From assembly GCF_002844375.1 (NCBI RefSeq), contig NZ_CP024200.1:468501-532500 (forward strand): a stretch of DNA of 64,000 bases. Reading direction: 5' to 3'. This DNA comes from Thalassospira marina. Its GTDB lineage: Bacteria > Pseudomonadota > Alphaproteobacteria > Rhodospirillales > Thalassospiraceae. The notes under the pieces were generated by a model, which was not told where the DNA came from, ran no database searches, and saw only the letters and a list, made by a program, of their open reading frames with translations. The translations under genes were made by a program, and so were the position numbers. Every line of letters starts with the position of its first letter. Position 1 is the first letter of the stretch. Shown here piece by piece: positions 1 through 7,873 of this stretch.

Positions 1-1256
1 GACATGCGTTCAAAGCGCGACGTCATGGTAAATAAAATTTGCGGTTCTGGGGCTCCGGCAGCGGAGATTGACGCCTGCCTTAGCAATTTTTGCCGGTGGG
101 TTTCTGATGTATCAACCCGGATTAATTGATGCGCGGCAGCGTCATAATAATAAATCGCAGCTTCAAGCCCCTGACACAGCCGAACCGTGACATAAAGTTC
201 CAATTCATACATGGCACCGCCATTGGGGTAGGGGCGGTTGCTTTCCTGGTATTTTTGTCCGCGTTCTGGCGAAATATCATAAAGGGCGCGTATTCTGGCC
301 GTGCGAAACAGAAAGGTGCCAAGCTCTTCCAGCGTGATGGGGTTTTCATCGTCATGGTGTCGCCAGGAATGGCGTTGTTCCATCACGGTTTGAAAACCGG
401 GCTCCTGATGGGGGGGCGTTGTTTCGGGGCAGGGAAGATGAACAACCTCGCCCTCGGGCAGGGGTTTTAGGGCGGGCGGTGCCGGGATGATGCCGTCAAA
501 GGGGAAATATGCCCCTAACGGGTCGCTATGGCTTCCGCTGCGGGTGTGGGCGTGAAAGGTAAGATCGTGAAATTCCCATTGCCGCAAGGCAGGATGGGTG
601 TCTTCTTCGGCGATGCCATCTGCATTGATCGGGCATATTGCACGTGCCGCCAACAGATATGCGAAGATGTCGGAAATGATTCTTGGATTGATATTTTTCA
701 GGTGATTGCAGGTGTGTTGAACCGATAAAGGCGACGACAGCGTGTGAAGGATTTGCGCCAGGTCGGGCTGATGGATTGAAATTTTTATCCCCGACAGCGG
801 TGTTTCAAGGATAAAGGCGCCTTCATGCTGGCGACAATGTGCGAAGCGTGAAAGCTGATAACTGCTGTTTGCGTCAAGCCGCGCAGGGGTAAACAGCTCG
901 CCATATCGCATCGGCTGAACTGACAGTCTTTTTTGGCCATCAATTTGCAATGAATATTGAAGCAGGGCGCGCTTGCCGAGCGTTTCGAGCATAAAATACA
1001 GAAATGCAACGTCAGTAGCCTGTCCGGTTGCGGCGACTGTTGTGGCAAGCTGATCAAGATTGTATCCGTCGGTATTTGCCAAAGAAGTAATGGCATTAAC
1101 GACGCTTAAAGGCATGCCTGTGAACGGCACCTGACCGCCCGGATATGCAACCAGAGGATTATCGTTGATATCGGAAACGATTGCTGCGTGGTCAGCCAGC
1201 ACGATTAACGGAGCTGTGGCTGTATTTCTTGAATGTTGCGTGGTTATGGCGGTCAT
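1..1256 (-). CDS. SagB-type FMN-dependent azoline dehydrogenase, partial (C-terminus beyond left edge)
   Basis: Reading the minus strand from the ATG at 1256 gives at least 418 uninterrupted residues, still open at base 1. The N-terminal ~190 residues match the region that precedes the nitroreductase fold in TOMM dehydrogenases (a TPARLD...YQLSRFAHCR segment followed by FILETPLSG). A SagB/nitroreductase core follows, with FHDLTFHAHTRSG near residues 225-240 and YPNGGAMYELELY near 343-356. Family members oxidise azolines to thiazoles or oxazoles with FMN. AGGA lies about nine bases before the ATG, and the upstream YcaO gene stops only 25 bp away, so the two are very likely cotranscribed. Family assignment is confident; the missing C-terminus prevents a check of all FMN and catalytic residues. 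Confidence 0.85.
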   Translation of the reverse strand, partial: MTAITTQHSRNTATAPLIVLADHAAIVSDINDNPLVAYPGGQVPFTGMPLSVVNAITSLANTDGYNLDQLATTVAATGQATDVAFLYFMLETLGKRALLQYSLQIDGQKRLSVQPMRYGELFTPARLDANSSYQLSRFAHCRQHEGAFILETPLSGIKISIHQPDLAQILHTLSSPLSVQHTCNHLKNINPRIISDIFAYLLAARAICPINADGIAEEDTHPALRQWEFHDLTFHAHTRSGSHSDPLGAYFPFDGIIPAPPALKPLPEGEVVHLPCPETTPPHQEPGFQTVMEQRHSWRHHDDENPITLEELGTFLFRTARIRALYDISPERGQKYQESNRPYPNGGAMYELELYVTVRLCQGLEAAIYYYDAAAHQLIRVDTSETHRQKLLRQASISAAGAPEPQILFTMTSRFERM

Positions 1257-1281
1257 GGCTGTTTCCTATGCCTGGCAAGTT

Positions 1282-3543
1282 TTACAAAAAGCACGGGATC
1301 GGATTCAGCTCGTGTTCGGCGAGTTCGCGTTCCTGCCAACCTAGCGTGACCGGAACGGTAAACAGGCGGCCTGGGGCATAGCGGGCCCAGAAATGGCGTA
1401 ATCCCGGGACAATCACCTTTACAACCGGCAGGTCAATATCCGGCCGGGTTTGGTCTAAAAACAGCAATTCCATGCCGCGATCTTCGATCAGTTCCTGAAA
1501 GGCCAGTACGTCCTCCAGCAGGTCGTCATGTTCGCGGATCGGGAAATCCTGGAGCCGGCGCAGGGGGCTATTGGGTAAGGGGGCCAGATAAGGCTGATTT
1601 TCAAGGGTGGCCGTTTTCCACCAATGATGATTTTCATCTTCCGGGAAGCGATAGGTCCCGCTGCCATCTGCCTTCATATCGACAACGGCGTGCAGGAACT
1701 GGTTCATCTCGGTCAGAGCACGGCGCAGTGCCAAGCGTGGATCATAGTGCGAGCCAAAGGCACACAAGATGTCTTCGCAAGGTTTATCAATGCGGCGCGA
1801 TACAGCGACAAAAGTGGGAATGCCCAGGTCGTTGGTAATGTCGAGAACCCATAGGGGGCGGTTTAGTTCCTTGTATTTTTGGCGCAATTTGTTGACGTAA
1901 TCATCCTGGAAACTATCGAGATCCAGGGCTGGGCGTTGGAAGCGGTTATACCACCACATTGCCACCGCATCGCGTTCGACCAGTTCCATCGCGCCCTGCA
2001 AAATGGCATCTTCCAGGCAGGTGCCGGCTGCATTGCCATTTGAATCCGCCCAATACTGAAAGTCATTTCCAAGCGGGTAATTGTAATACAGATACCCGGT
2101 TGGCAAATATTTGTAGCGATTTTCGGTGATCGACCAAACCGGGCTCCATTCTATACTGGCATTTTCGTCAAAGCGTTGCGGAACAACGGCAAATTTTAAA
2201 TCCCGGCTGTTCCAAGCATCCCGGTCTTCATATTGCTGGTCGCTATAAAGCATGCAGTCATTGGGATGAATGGCGCGAGATCCCAATTCTGCGTAGCTTG
2301 CCGTGATCCGGTTTTCATTGCCAAAATACAGGCCGGAATAGCGTTCCAGGGCTTCGGCAAGGGCGCTGGCCTTGGCCTGGGTATCGGTTGTGCCTTTGCC
2401 CGCCGAGCGTGTTCGTAAACCACGCCGCAAAAAAGTAAGATTGATGGTGCGTACGGCAAAATTGTGCCCTGCGCCATAGGCGGGCAATATTTCGTGTAGC
2501 CCTTCGTCCATTTTTTCAAGTTCGCGAACGGCACCGATATAGGGGCTGATGTGATGGGAAAAATCATTGAGAAGCTGTTGCGGGGATTTGGCACGATGAC
2601 CACCGTCCACGGTGTAGGTTTTAGCCCGATGGCTAAGGGTGGGGGCGGCTGGCATTTCGCCGACATCGCCATCGCCACAACCACAAACAGGGCATTGTGG
2701 ACGGGGAACCAGGGTGTGGTGACTTGCATGCAGGTTCAGCATGTTCAGGGTGAACATTTTGCCCGAATTGCTGTTTTCGATGCCGCCCGCGATCCATTTT
2801 GCGGTTTGCAGTGCCGCGAGTTGAATGCCGATTTCAACACTGGCGCCATTAAAGGCCCGACTGATCGGAAACGGATTTTTCTGGTCGAAACTGTTTTGTA
2901 AATACGTGTCAACTTCGCGGTTCAGGCGCAGCCTTTGCGCCAGGCAGGCCCAACATCCACCCTCGGACGGTTTGAAAACCGGGCCGACCCAACTGATGAC
3001 GCCATGTGGTTTGACCGCGATCCACGGTTTGCCAGCGGCCAGGGCCTGTTTGTTGAAGGCTTCCATCCCGGAATGCAGGTAATCGTCTGTAATGACGACC
3101 CCCATATCCCAGTTATCTTCCTGGGTAACGGCAATGTTAAAGGTTGCCAATGCCGAAATGAACGGGGCCGCTTGTGCCTGCCCCAGCGTAACAACCCGAA
3201 CTTTGGTTGCGGCCAGCTTTTGCCGTGCTGTTTCGGGTTCAAGGGTTAATGCCTGCCAAAAATTACGGTCGGCCGAATTTCCGGCTGTGCTGGCATCATC
3301 AATATACTGTTTTTCGTGCAGCATATCGACGACATAGAGCACCTCGGCAAAGCTGCATTGGTCTTGTACAGTTTCGGCAATGTCATCAATTGTGCGCGTG
3401 CCATCCATCAAGGGGATCAGCGCACAATTTCGTTCACCTTTAAGGATGATGCTGCCGGTTTCAGACAGCAGATAAACGCCTTCGGGCGGAAGAACCTGGA
3501 CATGAAAATAAGGTTTTATGCGCGGCTTTTTTACGTCAGGCAT
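1282..3543 (-). CDS. TOMM cyclodehydratase, fused E1-like/ThiF and YcaO domains
   Basis: This 753-residue protein has the fused layout of azoline-forming cyclodehydratases. Residues ~10-300 are the partner (E1-like/ThiF-related, peptide-binding) domain, with a structural zinc tetrad C197-x2-C200 and C284-x2-C287. Residues ~340-753 are the YcaO domain, with SAGKGTTD at 380-387, EALERY at 397-402, SNGNAAG at 501-507 and ELVERDA at 520-526, all parts of the ATP-binding site. Family role: ATP-dependent phosphorylation of the peptide backbone and cyclisation of Cys/Ser/Thr to azolines. The C-terminus is NPIPCFL, so only PxP of the usual PxPxP tail remains. It sits between the precursor gene (166-bp gap with a hairpin) and the SagB gene (25-bp gap). 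A weak AGGGTG precedes the ATG. Confidence 0.92.
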   Translation of the reverse strand: MPDVKKPRIKPYFHVQVLPPEGVYLLSETGSIILKGERNCALIPLMDGTRTIDDIAETVQDQCSFAEVLYVVDMLHEKQYIDDASTAGNSADRNFWQALTLEPETARQKLAATKVRVVTLGQAQAAPFISALATFNIAVTQEDNWDMGVVITDDYLHSGMEAFNKQALAAGKPWIAVKPHGVISWVGPVFKPSEGGCWACLAQRLRLNREVDTYLQNSFDQKNPFPISRAFNGASVEIGIQLAALQTAKWIAGGIENSNSGKMFTLNMLNLHASHHTLVPRPQCPVCGCGDGDVGEMPAAPTLSHRAKTYTVDGGHRAKSPQQLLNDFSHHISPYIGAVRELEKMDEGLHEILPAYGAGHNFAVRTINLTFLRRGLRTRSAGKGTTDTQAKASALAEALERYSGLYFGNENRITASYAELGSRAIHPNDCMLYSDQQYEDRDAWNSRDLKFAVVPQRFDENASIEWSPVWSITENRYKYLPTGYLYYNYPLGNDFQYWADSNGNAAGTCLEDAILQGAMELVERDAVAMWWYNRFQRPALDLDSFQDDYVNKLRQKYKELNRPLWVLDITNDLGIPTFVAVSRRIDKPCEDILCAFGSHYDPRLALRRALTEMNQFLHAVVDMKADGSGTYRFPEDENHHWWKTATLENQPYLAPLPNSPLRRLQDFPIREHDDLLEDVLAFQELIEDRGMELLFLDQTRPDIDLPVVKVIVPGLRHFWARYAPGRLFTVPVTLGWQERELAEHELNPIPCFL

Positions 3544-3640
3544 CTTACACCCTGTGCGTTGAACATGAAGGAAAAGGGATTTCAGGCAGTGCGCGCCATT
3601 TGGTGATCAGGCAATGCGGATACATGCTGAATGGCAGGTG

Positions 3641-3672
3641 CAATTTGGCACTTTCGAGAAGGTGCCAAATTG
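3641..3672 (-). promoter_or_regulatory. Perfect hairpin between precursor gene and YcaO gene (likely attenuator or processing site)
   Basis: CAATTTGGCAC at 3641-3651 pairs exactly with GTGCCAAATTG at 3662-3672. A U-G wobble and two more A-T pairs extend the stem to 14 bp around a four-base CGAG loop. No T-run follows on the minus strand, so it is not a standard intrinsic terminator. Between a RiPP precursor gene and its enzymes, such a hairpin would fit partial termination or 3'-end protection that keeps precursor mRNA in excess (inference). Confidence 0.6.
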
Positions 3673-3709
3673 CGAAGGTCATGTGATTTTGCGCTGAGTA
3701 ATAATGCGC

Positions 3710-4027
3710 TTAGTGAGCAGAGGCAGCCGTACCGGCACTGCAACTCGGGCAGGACGCAGAACCGGCAGAACCTGCACAGCTGCCATCATTGGCATTTGCC
3801 TGGTTCAGCTGTTCGTCGCTGAGATCTGCTGGGCGCGGGGGCAGCGGCAACTTGTCGACAGGAACATCGGCCGGAACATGAATGCCAAAATCGGCCAGCG
3901 CGCCGCGCGGGTCGGTTTCCGCCTTTTTCTTGAAAACCGGGTCTGCCCAGGTTTTTACAATCAAGCGGCCCAGTCGGTGCGGGTAGTCTTTGGTCTGTTC
4001 GTGTTTTGCTTTAAGGTCCATCGCCAT
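3710..4027 (-). CDS. NHLP-family RiPP precursor peptide (nitrile-hydratase-like leader)
   Basis: This 105-residue peptide has a leader related to the nitrile hydratase alpha subunit (KTWADPVFKKK at 25-35, then DPRGALADFGIHVP). The leader ends with LSDEQL at 69-74, the usual type of pre-core segment. The putative core begins after Gly82: 23 residues with 7 Ser (83, 87, 90, 92, 95, 97, 103), 3 Cys (84, 93, 96) and 1 Thr (100), otherwise mainly Ala and Gly. Cys/Ser/Thr are the substrates of both the YcaO and the LanM-like enzymes encoded beside it. The expected double-Gly cleavage site is reduced to Asn-Asp-Gly. AGGAGAG precedes the ATG; a second in-frame ATG lies two codons later. The core boundary is inferred. 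Confidence 0.9.
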   Translation of the reverse strand: MAMDLKAKHEQTKDYPHRLGRLIVKTWADPVFKKKAETDPRGALADFGIHVPADVPVDKLPLPPRPADLSDEQLNQANANDGSCAGSAGSASCPSCSAGTAASAH

Positions 4028-4471
4028 TTTATGCTCTCCTGTGTAATGTTATGGGTTTCCTCAATGGCGCAGTACAGGGTCATTCCGGGAATAGCGATTG
4101 CGTGATGCAGGTGCTGTTTCCGATGATGTGCACGACGTCATCAAGCCGGGTGCAGGCACGCCTAAATCAACTTTAAATTGTAATTTTAGGTGTGGCTGAA
4201 TTTCAAAATGCCTGTGCGCATACGCAGCGTGTAGGTGATGCGCTCAAGGCATTGCCAGGGCCATGTGTTGATCGGGAAAAAGGAAATAAAACTTTGATGT
4301 AAAGTATCTTTGGGTTCCTTTTTCCCCCGGTTAGGCGATCCCTTTGAAGAATTGCCCCATGTTCTGGGTGGCAATATGCTGCATTTTTTGTGTAGCGTTC
4401 TCCGCCTTGGGGATATGATTTTGAACTGTTCTTATTAAGACGGGAACGCGGTGGGGTTGTGATCTGAAATT
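4028..4471 (-). promoter_or_regulatory. 444-bp non-coding region between LanM-like gene and precursor gene
   Basis: No convincing gene is present. AT-rich tracts lie near 4160-4200 and 4275-4295. The length suggests the precursor has its own promoter and leader rather than relying only on read-through from the LanM-like gene. I could not assign -35 and -10 boxes with confidence. An 8-bp inverted repeat (TGATCTGA at 4460-4467, TCAGATCA at 4477-4484) overlaps the upstream gene's stop codon but has no T-run. Confidence 0.45.
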
Positions 4472-7400
4472 TTAGGTCAGATCACATTCGGCGAGTTCGA
4501 TGAAGGTCAGCGCGATGGCGGGAAGACCCCAATGGAGCGACAGGTTGTGCCTGTCTGCGGCAAATCTGTCCTGGAACCAGCTATAGGACTGTTTTTTTCG
4601 TTGCAGTAATGTCCAAGCGGCAGTGCGGGCTTGGTTTAAATACAGTTCCTGTCGGCACTGCTTGAACAGTGCCAGTGCCAGACGGCAGCACACCAAAAGA
4701 TCAAGGCAGGAAATGCTGTCATCAAAAAACTTGGATTTAGCCTGCGCGGATTGAATAACGAGCGGGCGGAGCTGCCTGCTCTCAAGCAACCCGGCAAGGG
4801 ACATGTCTGAAAGGTGTCCAGCAATGATCTTTGGCGCAAAAAAATCATTCAACTTATTAAGGGCGGGAGTGAAGTTTGGTGCAGTTTTTTTGTGCGTTTG
4901 CGAAAGCCGTTCCAGGGCAACCACTGTGAGAACCAGAGGAGAGGGCACAGTTTTTATCTGTGCGTCCACAATATCGAACCCTGGGTCGTTTGGATCGCAA
5001 TGCATGACTGCTGATAGCAATTTGCCACTGATTGTTTCGATATTTCCGACATAATTTGGGTCAGAGGATACATGGCTGAGGGCATCGAGCAGACCCGATA
5101 AATTACCGATGTCAATGAGGGCGCTATGCGTATCAGCATCGCATTGTGACGGGGCCGTTATGGGCAGGCTTGCCAATAATTGATTGTAATGCTGCGCGAG
5201 GTCTGAATTACCAAGATGATGTGCGCAAAATAACCCGGCGAGAATTTCACCCTGAACGCCAAAAAACCTTCCCAATGGTGAATGACGATGGATGATTTGC
5301 GGTGTGTTTTCCGTCGCGACAGGGTCTGCTTGGTTTGAAAAAGGTTGGATAATGTCAAGCGAGAGATCGCGATAAAGTGGATTGCGCGTTTTTGAATGCA
5401 AAGCTGCGAAAAACTGTGCCAACCCCAATGTGCCTGACAGCATGTTGCGGCGTAGTTCCTGCAATATTTGCACCTGATTGACAGGATCATATCCAAGGCC
5501 AAACCAGCACGGATGCCCATTTTCATCTGCTACGGCATTGTTCATAATATCCTGCCCGATCAGATCGGCCGTTTCGAGCCAGTCCACGGATTTTGGACAT
5601 GATGAAGTTGGTGCAAACACAGTGGGTGGCGCTGGGGCTGCACCGGTTTCGAGGCAAGAAAGTAGTATGTCGCAATGATGATCAAGGTCAAACTGGGTGA
5701 TGTGGGCAAGGCGGGTCTTTAAGCGGTCCTGGGCTGTGCCGTCGAAATATCGGCCTAATAGTGACAGATCGGATGACAGGATTTGATCCTGTTCGGGAAG
5801 TGATTGAAACAGGGGAATGTCAAGACGACAAAGAGCAGTGATTTCCGCGTGAATAACCTTTGTTCGGGCATTCAGTGCTTTATCGGGGGATAATTCGCGA
5901 TACAGGCGCGCAATGGCAATATCGCGTGTGATGCCATCATCAAGTACCCGCGGTGAAAGCATCATTTGTATCAGGTGGTAGCAACTCCAGGTGTCGCGCA
6001 CGATGTGTCGCACTGGTGCTTTTAAATCAGCCAGTACTTTGCCTTCACGTTCTAATAAAGTCGGTGCCATTTTGATCAGGACATCCTGCATCGACCGGTA
6101 TCCGGCCAGAACAGCTTGCCAGTTTTCACTGACGTTGGCGGGCTTGCCATTCAAAACGGGTGCAAAAGCAGGCGGCCGCCATTCGACCAGGCTGTCGGGT
6201 TCTGATTGTGTGAATAACGGGTCCAACGCCGGGCTGCCCTGCGCGCGAAATGGCGTTCGTAAACGACGGGCGGGTGTCAGGGAGCCCATATCCTCGGCAG
6301 GTGTGCCCGGTTTTAAATAAACATGGCTGGCAACAGCAGCAGTTGGCACGATTGATTCATCAAACAGGGCCTTCAGTGCGCTGCTGTTGCCGACCCAACC
6401 CTTGGGTGTGATTTCGCGTCCTTGCAGCAGGGTTTCCAGATCGATGAAATGTGGAAACGCCCCTTGCGCCACGAGATTATCAAGCCAGAAGTCGCGTCCC
6501 TCGCACAGTTGCAGAAGACGAACATACATGCCCATGCGGATGAAATAATGCTCAACTTCCAGGGAAGTATTGCATTCTTTGGCTTCGATGAATTCGTCCC
6601 AGCCATATTTGCCCCGGCAAAGAATGGTGCGTGTGGGCAATTTCAGTGCAGGTGTTGCCGTATTAAGACAATGGATTAAATCCATGAAGGCTTTTGAACC
6701 GCGAAGGTCCTTGGTTTTGTATACGACTTTACGGCCGTTATTAAATTGCAGGATGGCAACTGATCGTCCCTTATCGTGCGGGTCTCCTGCATCACCCGAA
6801 AATTCGCAAAGCTCTGTGATTTCTGCGCCGTCAAACAGCTGATTGGCCAGAATCTGCCTGTCCTCATTCAGGCGGTCAAGCAGTTCAGAAACAGATTGTC
6901 GCCAGTGGGCGCAAGTAATGCCGAGCACATATGCAAGTCCTGGCAACCTATCAAACCGTTCAATCCAGCCCCGCGCGCTAATATCTGGCACCTTCGCCAA
7001 GTATTGCCCGGCAGCACCGGTTAACTGGTTCTGAAGTGCAGCAATGTTCAATTCATATTGGATCGACTGCCCCAGCACATTTAACAAACGGTTTGCAAAC
7101 ATGTCACTGAAGCCATTACGCGCCGTTTCGGTAATGACGATGTTCGATTTAACGGTTGTTTTTCCCAGAATTGCATGGCCAACGCGGCGCAGATATGTGT
7201 GGATATGTTTGAAAATCGCGAAATTTTCGTCATTGCCATGCGTGCCGGATAATGGATGTGCCGGGATCGAAGAGAGATTGCGGCAAATGGCAATGAAATC
7301 GACCAGCGCATTTATCCAGTCGGGATAATCTGCATTATCGAGACAGCGGACATTTTTGAAACCGGCTCGCAGTTCGTCTTTGCTGATGCCAAGGGCGGCT

Positions 7401-7609
7401 AAAATTGTATCGGCTTGTGCTTCGTCCCCATCTGTGGCCGCTTCAAGCCATAATTGGTATCGCTGGTCGATCAGGGCTGGATCGCCTGTGTCAATGGCTT
7501 CCAGATAGGAGGAATTCGCCCGCTCATTGGGGGGCGCGGCGCGGGCGATGATGGATTTTAGGCATTCCCAGTCACGATTTGGCGCATCATTGTTCATTTT
7601 TTGGTCCAT
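4472..7609 (-). CDS. LanM-like Ser/Thr dehydratase with degenerate LanC cyclase domain
   Basis: The length (1045 residues from the ATG at 7609) and layout match class II lanthipeptide synthetases. Counting spacings against CylM from memory, the dehydratase half keeps D276 and H278 (GDPHDKGR), K298, D373 and N378 (DFWLDN), D390 (IDLETL), R534 and T540. The position of CylM His349 is Trp375. The C-terminal ~370 residues still look LanC-like (GTLGLAQFFAAL; HWGLPAIALTFIELAE at the end) but contain no GxxHG, WCxG or CHG zinc motif; the expected places read PSPLVLTVVAL and DDSISCLDLL. I infer dehydration of precursor Ser/Thr without zinc-dependent thioether cyclisation. Starts at 7597 (ATG) and 7654 (TTG) are possible; AGG about nine bases upstream favours 7609. 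Confidence 0.88.
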   Translation of the reverse strand: MDQKMNNDAPNRDWECLKSIIARAAPPNERANSSYLEAIDTGDPALIDQRYQLWLEAATDGDEAQADTILAALGISKDELRAGFKNVRCLDNADYPDWINALVDFIAICRNLSSIPAHPLSGTHGNDENFAIFKHIHTYLRRVGHAILGKTTVKSNIVITETARNGFSDMFANRLLNVLGQSIQYELNIAALQNQLTGAAGQYLAKVPDISARGWIERFDRLPGLAYVLGITCAHWRQSVSELLDRLNEDRQILANQLFDGAEITELCEFSGDAGDPHDKGRSVAILQFNNGRKVVYKTKDLRGSKAFMDLIHCLNTATPALKLPTRTILCRGKYGWDEFIEAKECNTSLEVEHYFIRMGMYVRLLQLCEGRDFWLDNLVAQGAFPHFIDLETLLQGREITPKGWVGNSSALKALFDESIVPTAAVASHVYLKPGTPAEDMGSLTPARRLRTPFRAQGSPALDPLFTQSEPDSLVEWRPPAFAPVLNGKPANVSENWQAVLAGYRSMQDVLIKMAPTLLEREGKVLADLKAPVRHIVRDTWSCYHLIQMMLSPRVLDDGITRDIAIARLYRELSPDKALNARTKVIHAEITALCRLDIPLFQSLPEQDQILSSDLSLLGRYFDGTAQDRLKTRLAHITQFDLDHHCDILLSCLETGAAPAPPTVFAPTSSCPKSVDWLETADLIGQDIMNNAVADENGHPCWFGLGYDPVNQVQILQELRRNMLSGTLGLAQFFAALHSKTRNPLYRDLSLDIIQPFSNQADPVATENTPQIIHRHSPLGRFFGVQGEILAGLFCAHHLGNSDLAQHYNQLLASLPITAPSQCDADTHSALIDIGNLSGLLDALSHVSSDPNYVGNIETISGKLLSAVMHCDPNDPGFDIVDAQIKTVPSPLVLTVVALERLSQTHKKTAPNFTPALNKLNDFFAPKIIAGHLSDMSLAGLLESRQLRPLVIQSAQAKSKFFDDSISCLDLLVCCRLALALFKQCRQELYLNQARTAAWTLLQRKKQSYSWFQDRFAADRHNLSLHWGLPAIALTFIELAECDLT

Positions 7610-7873
7610 GCGAACATGCCTGTTGGATGGCAAGTCGGAGGACCTGACAGCCAATTGCGGGCACTTATGTACGGCGATGTTTTAACCCCGGAAGAAACAG
7701 ATTTTTCTAATTGCGAGGTTGCGCAGTTTGATGGGGCTGCATTCGAGGACGTACAAAGAGTGTCTTTTGTGATGCAAAGTCTGTGGGGGAGGGACGCAAG
7801 GCTGGTGAACGGGGCTGGTATGTTTGGCGAGCTTGTGGGGCGACGGCGTTGCATCGCCCCACAAATGTCGAGG

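Noticed and set aside
4186..4374. 62-residue open frame in the gap between the LanM-like and precursor genes, considered as a second precursor
   Set aside because: It starts with TTG, has no ribosome-binding site, no NHLP-like leader and no Cys-rich tail.
4460..4484. Inverted repeat at the end of the LanM-like gene as a terminator
   Set aside because: The stem is 8 bp of mixed composition, overlaps the stop codon and has no T-run.
4472..7609. Annotation as a complete bifunctional lanthionine synthetase
   Set aside because: All zinc-ligand motifs of the cyclase half are missing, so only dehydratase function is supported.
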